Origin: Paenibacillus pabuli NBRC 13638
Lineage (GTDB): Bacteria; Bacillota; Bacilli; Paenibacillales; Paenibacillaceae
NCBI RefSeq assembly: GCF_001514495.1
Contig: NZ_BCNM01000012.1
Coordinates: 124,001-188,000, forward strand
Direction of reading: 5' to 3'
Length of the DNA stretch: 64,000 nucleotides
Every line of letters begins with the position of its first letter. Position 1 is the stretch's first letter. Below the pieces are notes generated by a model. The model was not told the DNA's origin. It made no database searches and saw only the letters and a list, made by a program, of their open reading frames with translations. Below, piece after piece: positions 36,393 through 43,609 of the stretch. A program made the translations under genes and the position numbers.

Positions 36393-37262
36393 CTAAGGTG
36401 CTGCGAGCCAGTCAAACATATTGTCCACTGCTGCCTTATGCATGCTCTCTTGGAAGCGATGATCCTGTCCTCCGTAAGCGTGAAACGTAACGTCAGCGCC
36501 TCTGCCTTTCAACCAATGATACATTCGAGTTCCGTGACTGTAATTCACCTGTGTATCCGATGTGCCATGCATGATGAGTACCGGACAGCGAAGTTTGTGT
36601 GCACTTGACAGGGGGGAGCGTGCAAGATAAGCTTCGGGAGCTGCTCGTGGTGAACCACCAAGTACTCGTTTCAGTGTGCGTCTCAGGTCGGTTCGTTCTT
36701 GATAGGTGCGCTCCACATCGGTGACACCGCTCCAAAGCACCAGCTTATGCACTTGGTCAGGTCCCGTATTGTAGGTGGTTGCTGTATGTACGGCATTAAT
36801 AGCGCCTCGTGAGAATCCCATCAGGGATACCCGTTTTGAATCGGCGAAGGGCCATCCTTGTACCAGTCGATAAGCGGCATGCACATCCTCCCGATCACGT
36901 CCTCCGTACTCGTCACGTCCCTCACCGCCCTCATTGCCACGATAGGATGGAGCGAACACGATATAACCCTTCTGGACAAATTGCTCAAGCCAAGCGGTAT
37001 TTACCCCTCCATAGTTGCCCAGTCCGCCTCGGCAATAGATCAGAACAGGCCATCGTCTAAGACGATCGTCCATTATTTGTTTTGTTACCGCAGGATAGCG
37101 GCTTGCGAGCGGCTGCAGCTGCATGCGTTCTGACATGGAGGGGACGTCGGGAAAAGAGGGGAAGTCATGGGAAATTTCATATCCCGGCAAGGCGGTTAAG
37201 GAGCATCCTTCAGGGAGGCATAGATAACCTTTTACCCGAAGCGCATCGGACGAATACGTCAC
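36393..37262 (-). CDS. Prolyl-oligopeptidase-like alpha/beta hydrolase
   Basis: The 289-residue S9-like hydrolase has an RGGLGNYGG oxyanion-side motif, nucleophile elbow MGFSRGAINAV, acid Asp in LIMHGTSDTQV and catalytic His in YGGQDHRFQE. The family contains peptidases and acyl esterases, and the substrate cannot be set. Start GTG 37262 lacks a close RBS (AAAGAGGT is about 20 bases upstream), so the true start is uncertain. It is divergent from the alarmone synthetase gene. Confidence 0.8.
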   Translation of the reverse strand: MTYSSDALRVKGYLCLPEGCSLTALPGYEISHDFPSFPDVPSMSERMQLQPLASRYPAVTKQIMDDRLRRWPVLIYCRGGLGNYGGVNTAWLEQFVQKGYIVFAPSYRGNEGGEGRDEYGGRDREDVHAAYRLVQGWPFADSKRVSLMGFSRGAINAVHTATTYNTGPDQVHKLVLWSGVTDVERTYQERTDLRRTLKRVLGGSPRAAPEAYLARSPLSSAHKLRCPVLIMHGTSDTQVNYSHGTRMYHWLKGRGADVTFHAYGGQDHRFQESMHKAAVDNMFDWLAAP

Positions 37263-37502
37263 TAGATAGAGCAGGATTATCGACCTCTTTTCTCAGGGAT
37301 GGCGTGGCAAACGACAGGGATACCTTTTTAGGATGCGCGTAAAACAAGTTCCCTTACTCTCCAGGCTGCAGCGCCAGATCCAGGGGAGAAATTCGTTTAT
37401 TGGCTCCATATGATTTATAATGGTTCAGAAGACATGTGGTTGCTCCACAGTACTCTTGACTTATAAAACAATTTTAGTGTGCACGAAGAAAGGAAGAAAG
37501 CT

Positions 37503-38252
37503 ATGATGAACGCTCCACATCCGATTGATCAATTCAAGAAATTCAAATATGAAATTACGAGATTTATGATGATCTATAAATTTGCGCTGGATCAAATGGA
37601 AACCAAAATCGAGGTGCTGAAGGAAGAGTTTCAGTCCCTGCATGATTACAGCCCGATTGAACATACCAAATCCAGATTGAAATCACCTGAAAGTATTATG
37701 AACAAGATGTTCCGGAAAAATCACGAGTTAACCTTTGATAGCATCAAGAAAAATATTAAGGATATCGCCGGCGTGCGTATTACGTGCTCGTTTATCTCCG
37801 ATATCTATCGGATTAAGGATATGTTGTGCAATCAAAGTGACCTGCGTGTGCTTGAAGTAAAAGATTATATCGAGAATCCGAAGCCCAACGGCTACCAAAG
37901 TCTTCATCTTCTGGTGGAGGTGCCAGTCTATATGTCCAATGGGGAGGAACGGGCATGTGTGGAGATCCAGATTCGTACGATTGCGATGGATTTCTGGGCG
38001 AGTCTGGAGCATAAGATCTTTTATAAATACAACAAAGAGGTTCCCGAGCGTTTAACCAAGGAACTGAAAAGTGCGGCCGACTCTGCCAATGCATTGGATC
38101 AGCAAATGGAGAGACTTCACCGGGAGATTCAGGAGATCAAGGACGCCGAGAATGAGCGGGATGAAGAAGAGCTGCGCCGTATTATTATTAACAATCAACA
38201 GTTCACCCTGCCTTCCAACCTGCTCAAGCTGCTAGGGGACGGGGAGCACTAA
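37503..38252 (+). CDS. relP: Small alarmone synthetase, RelP/YwaC type
   Basis: Makes (p)ppGpp or pppGpp from GTP/GDP and ATP. The 249-residue protein has only the synthetase domain. Visible segments are YKFALDQMETK, PIEHTKSRLKSPESI, IKDIAGVRITCSFISDIY, the G-loop region NPKPNGYQSLHL, and VEIQIRTIAMDFWASLEHK. These match YwaC (RelP) better than YjbM (RelQ), by recall. A C-terminal coiled-coil tail (residues ~190-235) probably drives oligomerisation. Start ATG 37503 has AAAGGAAG 5-6 bases upstream. The Bcr/CflA exporter gene follows after 6 bases. Confidence 0.9.
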   Translation: MMNAPHPIDQFKKFKYEITRFMMIYKFALDQMETKIEVLKEEFQSLHDYSPIEHTKSRLKSPESIMNKMFRKNHELTFDSIKKNIKDIAGVRITCSFISDIYRIKDMLCNQSDLRVLEVKDYIENPKPNGYQSLHLLVEVPVYMSNGEERACVEIQIRTIAMDFWASLEHKIFYKYNKEVPERLTKELKSAADSANALDQQMERLHREIQEIKDAENERDEEELRRIIINNQQFTLPSNLLKLLGDGEH

Positions 38253-38258
38253 TTCATT

Positions 38259-39485
38259 ATGAAAAGTACACCGGCCTCTTTGAGCACCCATTCGGCCTCC
38301 CGTGTACGTATGGCATTGATTCTGGGGACGCTGTCAGCCTTCGGGCCGCTGTCCCTGGATATGTATTTGCCAGCATTGCCTACACTGGCTGATGAATTCC
38401 AGTCATCGACTTCCTATGCCCAGCTTAGTCTTACGGCATGTATGGTCGGATTGGCGGTAGGACAATTGCTTGCCGGTCCTTTAAGTGATGTGCGAGGCCG
38501 CCGGACACCGCTTATTGCAGGTCTTGTACTCTATACGATCGCTTCCATACTATGCCTGGTCAGCCCGACGATGGGTTCTTTTGTAGTATTGCGCTTTATT
38601 CAAGGCGCAGCGGGAGCTGCTGGAATTGTTATCTCGCGCGCAGTTGTAAGGGACGTATATTCCGGGCCAGAGCTGACACGGTTCTTTTCCCTGTTAATGC
38701 TGATTAATGGTGTTGCACCGATTGCTGCACCGATTATCGGCGGACAATTACTTGCGTATACGTCGTGGCGAGGCGTATTTATTTTGCTGAGTATTATCGG
38801 TATGTTGACTTTAGTAGCCGTGGTGCTTGGTCTTGGAGAGACATTGCCTTCAGAACGCAGATCCAGCGGAGGACTGAAGCAGACTCTGATTACATTCCGC
38901 AAAATTGCGGGGGATCGCTTATTTATGGGATATGCATTGACCCAAGGGTTCGTAGCAGCTGGCATGTTTGCCTACATATCGGGTTCACCCTTCGTTCTGC
39001 AGAAAATATATGGTATTTCCCCGCAGATGTTCAGTGTCTGCTTTGCCATTAACGGTCTGGGGATCATCCTGGCAAGTCAAATTGCCGGGCGACTTGCAGG
39101 AAAAGTATCTGAAACCCGTCTGTTGATTGCCGGGCTGTTGACTGCTGCTCTGGGAGGAACATCGCTGCTTATCGCCATTTTGGCCGGAGGCAATCTGATC
39201 TCTGTTCTGATCCCTTTGTTCCTGGTCGTATCCAGTGTGGGGTTGGTCAATACGGCCTCCTTCTCACTGGCGATGGCCAATCAGGAGAAGTCGGCAGGCA
39301 GTGCTTCTGCACTTATCGGGGTAATGACATTCCTGTTCGGTGGCATTGTCGCTCCACTCGTAGGTCTGGGAGGAGAAGGCACAGCTGTACCCATGGGGAT
39401 TGTTATCGCTTGTGCGGATCTGGGCGCATTGCTGCTCTATGTAGTTATGGTCGGCAAGAGCGGCAGAATTCAGAATAAAAAATAG
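38259..39485 (+). CDS. Bcr/CflA-family multidrug efflux MFS transporter
   Basis: A 408-residue 12-helix MFS protein of the DHA1/Bcr-CflA branch. It has FGPLSLDMYLPALPTLADEF in helix 1, GPLSDVRGRRTPLI at loop 2-3 (antiporter motif A) and the motif-C-like region GAAGAAGIVISRAVVRD. Bcr/CflA proteins expel drugs or sulfur compounds with proton antiport. Start ATG 38259 lies only 6 bases after relP, so they are co-transcribed. The pairing of an alarmone synthetase with an exporter suggests a stress-linked operon, by inference. Confidence 0.92.
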   Translation: MKSTPASLSTHSASRVRMALILGTLSAFGPLSLDMYLPALPTLADEFQSSTSYAQLSLTACMVGLAVGQLLAGPLSDVRGRRTPLIAGLVLYTIASILCLVSPTMGSFVVLRFIQGAAGAAGIVISRAVVRDVYSGPELTRFFSLLMLINGVAPIAAPIIGGQLLAYTSWRGVFILLSIIGMLTLVAVVLGLGETLPSERRSSGGLKQTLITFRKIAGDRLFMGYALTQGFVAAGMFAYISGSPFVLQKIYGISPQMFSVCFAINGLGIILASQIAGRLAGKVSETRLLIAGLLTAALGGTSLLIAILAGGNLISVLIPLFLVVSSVGLVNTASFSLAMANQEKSAGSASALIGVMTFLFGGIVAPLVGLGGEGTAVPMGIVIACADLGALLLYVVMVGKSGRIQNKK

Positions 39486-39493
39486 TATGCATG

Positions 39494-39546
39494 AACAAGC
39501 GCTCCAGGGTGAAGCTCTTTCCTTCAACGGGGCGCTTGTTCTATGT
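39494..39546. terminator. Terminator between the converging efflux and Gly/Pro-rich genes
   Basis: AACAAGCGC (39494-39502) pairs with GCGCTTGTT (39532-39540); an inner TGAAG/CTTCA adds to the stem. Confidence 0.75.
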
Positions 39547-39556
39547 TTGAACCGAT

Positions 39557-40150
39557 TTAGCAAAGAGAAAACAGGATCTGGGTATTGAGCAGAATGCCTG
39601 GCGTAAGAAACGGATAGAAGTAACCCACGACAAACCCGAACAAATTAATGGCTGGCCACATCAGATAAACATCGTTGTACGTAAATACGAGAGACCATCG
39701 GTTGTAACAGAAATTTTGCAATACACGCTGCTCCGGATTCCGGGGCGTTGCAACACCTGATTGGGCAAATTGCACGGCTTGGCTCAGGCTCTGCGGCTGT
39801 TGCTGGATAAACAGCGGAAGGAGGCCGGGACTGCTTTTGATCAGGTTATACAAAAAAACCATTTCGGCGGGCGGTTGACCTATTGGGCGTGGATAAGCAC
39901 TGAGCAAAGTGGGGAGATTGCCCTGTGCCAACTGAGCAGGGATACCCGGTGCCGTACCAGGGACGCCCCCAGGAAAGTAGGGAGGCTGCCCCCCACTGCC
40001 TCCGCCCGGAATGAATGGGGGATAGGAACCGGGTGTTCCTGGATAACCTGGTACAGGCTGCCCCCCTGGAACGCCTCCTGGGAATAGGGGTGGTAATTGA
40101 AACGAGCGATCTTCATCATATCCTGAATAGGCGTTATAGATGTATTCCAT
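39557..40150 (-). CDS. Gly/Pro/Tyr-rich protein with hydrophobic C-terminus, unknown
   Basis: The 197-residue product (ATG 40150, AGGAAGG about 10 bases upstream) starts MEYIYNAYSGYDEDRSF. Residues ~22-75 are low-complexity with repeated PGGVPGGQP and PGGVPGTAPG units. The middle (~80-135) is more ordinary. The C-terminus contains a Trp/Phe-rich hydrophobic segment (MWPAINLFGFVVGYFYPFL). This composition is common in spore-coat or exosporium proteins of Paenibacillus and Bacillus, but no family is recognised. An upstream extension to 40201 has no RBS. Confidence 0.65.
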   Translation of the reverse strand: MEYIYNAYSGYDEDRSFQLPPLFPGGVPGGQPVPGYPGTPGSYPPFIPGGGSGGQPPYFPGGVPGTAPGIPAQLAQGNLPTLLSAYPRPIGQPPAEMVFLYNLIKSSPGLLPLFIQQQPQSLSQAVQFAQSGVATPRNPEQRVLQNFCYNRWSLVFTYNDVYLMWPAINLFGFVVGYFYPFLTPGILLNTQILFSLC

Positions 40151-40260
40151 GTACGAACATCCTTCCTGTCGACGTATTCTGGAATCAGCATATGGTGGCA
40201 TCCGCCCAAATGTGAATTGTAAGAATAATGAGCCTGTCCGATGGTGACAGACAGATCATA

Positions 40261-40289
40261 TTGACAACTTCGTTGATAACAATTATCAT
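40261..40289 (+). promoter_or_regulatory. Promoter with overlapping Fur box for the siderophore-binding gene
   Basis: TTGACA (40261-40266), 17-bp spacer, TATCAT (40284-40289). The Fur 7-1-7 motif TGATAACAATTATCA (40274-40288) covers the spacer and -10 with a single mismatch from TGATAATnATTATCA. This predicts iron repression. The promoter is about 130 bases upstream of the start codon. Confidence 0.82.
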
Positions 40290-40418
40290 TGTCAATGGGA
40301 TTGGACGAAGTACATACAAGTATTAAGTATTATATGCATCATAAATACGGGTTAAGCGTCTAAGTCTTTTACAACAACTCAATGTATGGAGATGTTCATC
40401 TTGAAAGGGGATATTTAC

Positions 40419-41414
40419 GTGTTTAAGAACAATAAAAAAACCATCATGCTCCTGATCACTGTAGTGGTCATGTCCATGTGGCTGGCAGCATGCGGGTCAA
40501 AGTCAGCAGACAGCGGTACGACAGCAGGAGAGACCAATACAGCAACGGAAGCAGAGACAGAAGCTCCGACTGAACGTACGCTGACCGATGCGATGGGTCA
40601 CGAAGTGAAAATCCCTGCAAATCCGGAGCGTATCATTGCATCATATCTGGAAGATCATCTGGTTACACTTGGCGTTAAGCCGGTAGCCCAATGGTCTATT
40701 AATAATGGCAGCGGTTTGCAGAGTTATCTGCAAAAAGACTTGAACGGTGTTCCCGGCATTGCAAGTGATCTTCCTTTCGAAGCAGTGACGAGCTTCTCAC
40801 CAGATCTGATTATTATGGGTAGCGAGAGTACAGTTGAAGGTGAAAAGTATGAACAGTACAGCAAAATCGCTCCAACGTACGTACTTGGTGATGATATAAA
40901 CAAGGACTCGCGTCAAGCTCTATTGAAAATAGGTGAAATTCTAAACCAATCGGATGCAGCCCAGAAAGCTCTGGATGATTATGATGCAAAAGCAAAAGAG
41001 ATCAAGGAAAAAGTGGCCTCTGCAACAGGAGGTACAAAGTCCGCAGCGGCGTTGTGGCTTTTAAAAAACAAGTTTTATGTTGTAAGTAACAATGTCTCCA
41101 GTGGTGAAGTCATGTACAACGAACTGGGACTGTTGGAGCCTGAGGTCGTGAAGGAAGCATCTGCCAAGGCAACAGGTAACTGGTCGGAGATTTCCTTGGA
41201 AAAAATCGCAGAAATGGATGTTGACTATCTATTCCTGGTGAACAGTGATAAGGGGGCAGGAGCAGAAGCACTGAAAGATGCAGTCTGGCAAAGTATACCT
41301 GCTGTGAAAAGTGGAAATGTTTTTGAATTTGAAAGGACGAGCAGTTGGTTATATAGTGGAATTCAAGCGAACATCCAAATTATGGAAGATATTCAGAACA
41401 GTATTGTCAAATAA
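40419..41414 (+). CDS. Iron-siderophore ABC transporter substrate-binding lipoprotein
   Basis: With GTG 40419 (AAAGGGGAT 7 bases upstream) the protein is 331 residues. It has a lipoprotein signal (MLLITVVVMSMWLAAC; lipobox LAAC), a Thr/Glu-rich linker, and a periplasmic-binding-protein class III fold starting at TLTDAMGHEVKIPANPERIIA (residue ~50). The family binds ferric siderophores or haem and hands them to a BtuCD-type permease. No permease or ATPase gene is adjacent; the gene is alone behind its Fur box and followed by a terminator, so it uses transport subunits encoded elsewhere. Confidence 0.9.
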   Translation: MFKNNKKTIMLLITVVVMSMWLAACGSKSADSGTTAGETNTATEAETEAPTERTLTDAMGHEVKIPANPERIIASYLEDHLVTLGVKPVAQWSINNGSGLQSYLQKDLNGVPGIASDLPFEAVTSFSPDLIIMGSESTVEGEKYEQYSKIAPTYVLGDDINKDSRQALLKIGEILNQSDAAQKALDDYDAKAKEIKEKVASATGGTKSAAALWLLKNKFYVVSNNVSSGEVMYNELGLLEPEVVKEASAKATGNWSEISLEKIAEMDVDYLFLVNSDKGAGAEALKDAVWQSIPAVKSGNVFEFERTSSWLYSGIQANIQIMEDIQNSIVK

Positions 41415-41450
41415 GGAACAGCAACAGCCAATACGAAATGGCATGTTCTA

Positions 41451-41488
41451 AACTCCCTGGTACAATTAGATATCAGGGAGTTTTTTTG
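41451..41488 (+). terminator. Terminator after the siderophore-binding gene
   Basis: AACTCCCTG (41451-41459) pairs with CAGGGAGTT (41474-41482), followed by a T-run. Confidence 0.88.
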
Positions 41489-41585
41489 TGAGATCAGCCC
41501 TTAAGGATATATAATAAGGACGTATTATCGTGAAGTAAAGAAATGGAATCACGTACTTCATGATCAGGAAAGGGGATAATTGGAG

Positions 41586-42206
41586 ATGTATACGTTGGAT
41601 CCGCGAGAATTGACGGGCAGAGATAATTATAAACTGATGAGTGGTTCAGTGGTACCACGCCCAATCGCTTTTGTTACAACACTTTCTCAAGATGGCAGTG
41701 TTATTAATGCAGCGCCATTCAGCTTCTTTAATGTGGTCAGCTCTGATCCCCCGCTGTTATCCATTTCGATCGCTCGTAAGAATGGAGTGATGAAAGATAC
41801 AGCACGCAATGTGCTTGCCGGGCAGGAGTTGGTTGTTCATATCTGTGATGAATCGATCGCTCTTGATATGAATGAGACTGCTGCCATGCTGGAACCTCAC
41901 GAAAGTGAGCTGGAACGGACAAATCTGACGACTGTGCCCAGTACTGTGGTCGCCGTACCTGGAATTTTGGAAGCGTTGATTCGGATGGAGTGCAGATTGT
42001 ATCAGCATATTCCGGTATCGAACGATGAGGGTCAACCTGTGAGTGATCTGCTTCTGGTTCGCATTGTACAGTATCATTTCAATGAAAAAGTGTACGATCC
42101 TGCCACGAATTACATTTTGATGGATCAGCTAAAACCGATTAGCAGGCTGGCAGGAAATGACTATGCCAAACTGGGCGAGAGGTTCACGGTGATCCGACCG
42201 GTTTAG
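41586..42206 (+). CDS. Flavin reductase-like domain protein (flavoredoxin type)
   Basis: The 206-residue protein starts MYTLDPRELTGRDNYKLMSGSVVPRPIAFVTTLSQDG, typical of the FMN-binding flavin-reductase-like split-barrel family. It continues with AAPFSFFNVVSSDPPLLSISI. The longer form of about 200 aa is often annotated as flavoredoxin or DIM6/NTAB family. Physiological partner unknown. ATG 41586 preferred; TTG 41580 is an alternative with GGAAAGGGG upstream. Confidence 0.88.
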   Translation: MYTLDPRELTGRDNYKLMSGSVVPRPIAFVTTLSQDGSVINAAPFSFFNVVSSDPPLLSISIARKNGVMKDTARNVLAGQELVVHICDESIALDMNETAAMLEPHESELERTNLTTVPSTVVAVPGILEALIRMECRLYQHIPVSNDEGQPVSDLLLVRIVQYHFNEKVYDPATNYILMDQLKPISRLAGNDYAKLGERFTVIRPV

Positions 42207-42273
42207 ATTTGGAACAGGTCCCGCAGACCGTGATACTCTGGATCGAAATATACATATAAATTGTCGATTGGAT

Positions 42274-42318
42274 AAAGGCGGGCAGCATGTGCGTAATTCG
42301 CATGTGTTGTCCGTCTTT
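42274..42318 (+). terminator. Terminator after the flavin reductase gene
   Basis: Long stem of about 20 pairs including several G-U pairs (AAAGGCGGGCAGCATGTGCG against its near-complement) around TAATT. Confidence 0.65.
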
Positions 42319-42417
42319 ACTTGTTTGGTGAACATAAACGGGGCAAGCGATGAATAGACTTGTACTATATCCTGCACATGACATGAACCTATTTTATATA
42401 TAAGGAGGTTGGAGCCG

Positions 42418-43578
42418 ATAAACCAGCTTGATGAAACCTTTGCCGCAAGTATCATGGGGATCGGAACGGCATTGCCCGTTCACCGCATTGATCAAAAGGA
42501 TGTATCTGCCCGGCTCGCACAAGCGCTGGAGCATGAGCCGGATTCCAGACGATGGGCCAAGCGGATCTTCAACCAGTGCGGTGTGGAGACGCGTTATACA
42601 TGTGAACCGAACCTGTTAGAGCCTGTAGATTCCTGCCGTTATCTGCCCTTTACCCAGACGGAGAATGTTCCGACTACAGCCGAACGTATGGCCAAATATA
42701 AGGAAGCTGCAGTTCCGCTTGGAATGAAAGCCGCATGTCAGGCGCTTGAGGATGCCGAGGTGTCGACTTCAGAGATTACACATCTCTGTACGGTCAGCTG
42801 TACAGGCCAGTTCCTGCCCGGGCTCGATGTTCGGCTGATTCAGCAGCTTGAGCTGTCCCCGCGCGTGAACCGGATTCCGCTTGTATTTCAAGGCTGTGCT
42901 GCGGGTCTGAAAGCCATTCAGTTGGCAAATTCAATCATAACAAGTGATAAATCCGCCAAGGTTCTTATCGTATGTGTTGAACTATGTACCCTACATTTTC
43001 AGCCATCCGCCAAGCGGGACGACCTGTTTGCTGCCTCCTTCTTTGGGGATGGGGCCTCTGCTTGTGTTGTCGGTCCATCCGGGACAGGGCGCAAAGAACT
43101 GTTTCGACTTGGGAGCGGACAATCGGTCTTGCTGCCCGACTGTGCAGAAGAGATGATCTGGGAAGTGGGAAATACCGGATTCGATCTGTATCTCTCGCCA
43201 CAGATTCCGAAGCTGCTCGGTCTTCATCTTGGACCAGAGGTGGCTCGAATGCTGGGCAGCCGTGATTTACCGGAAATCTGGGCAATCCACCCTGGAGGCA
43301 GAGGCATCGTTGATGCGGTACAGAAGCTGTACCAGCTGTCAGATGAGCAGGTCGCTTATAGTCGAGACATTTTACGGGATTATGGCAATCTGTCATCTGT
43401 GACGATTCTGTTTGTCTTACAAGCCATTCGGGATGATTATGACAAAAGGGAAGAGGCTTCCAGCGGCATTGCACTTGCATTTGGACCCGGGCTAACAGCA
43501 GAATTACTTCCTTTTACTTATGTTCCTACCTCCGTTGAGATGAGAGAACCTGTGAACTATGGTTTCCAAAGAAACTGA
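42418..43578 (+). CDS. Type III polyketide synthase (chalcone synthase-like), probable ATA start
   Basis: A homodimeric ketosynthase that extends a CoA-primed acyl chain with malonyl-CoA, making alkylpyrones or resorcinols in bacteria. The catalytic triad is visible: Cys in FQGCAAGLKAI, His in IWAIHPGGRG and Asn in YGNLSSVTI. Length 386-389 aa matches the family, and the region CTGQFLPGLDVRLIQQL is typical. AAGGAGGT (42402-42409) is ideal for ATA 42418 (9-base spacing) but overlaps TTG 42409. No ATG is usable before 42451, inside the conserved MGIGTALP. It is 31 bases from the MMPL gene, so they form one operon. Confidence 0.9.
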   Translation: MNQLDETFAASIMGIGTALPVHRIDQKDVSARLAQALEHEPDSRRWAKRIFNQCGVETRYTCEPNLLEPVDSCRYLPFTQTENVPTTAERMAKYKEAAVPLGMKAACQALEDAEVSTSEITHLCTVSCTGQFLPGLDVRLIQQLELSPRVNRIPLVFQGCAAGLKAIQLANSIITSDKSAKVLIVCVELCTLHFQPSAKRDDLFAASFFGDGASACVVGPSGTGRKELFRLGSGQSVLLPDCAEEMIWEVGNTGFDLYLSPQIPKLLGLHLGPEVARMLGSRDLPEIWAIHPGGRGIVDAVQKLYQLSDEQVAYSRDILRDYGNLSSVTILFVLQAIRDDYDKREEASSGIALAFGPGLTAELLPFTYVPTSVEMREPVNYGFQRN

Positions 43579-43609
43579 ATTACCATTCTGATATCAGAGG
43601 AGCTTGGGT

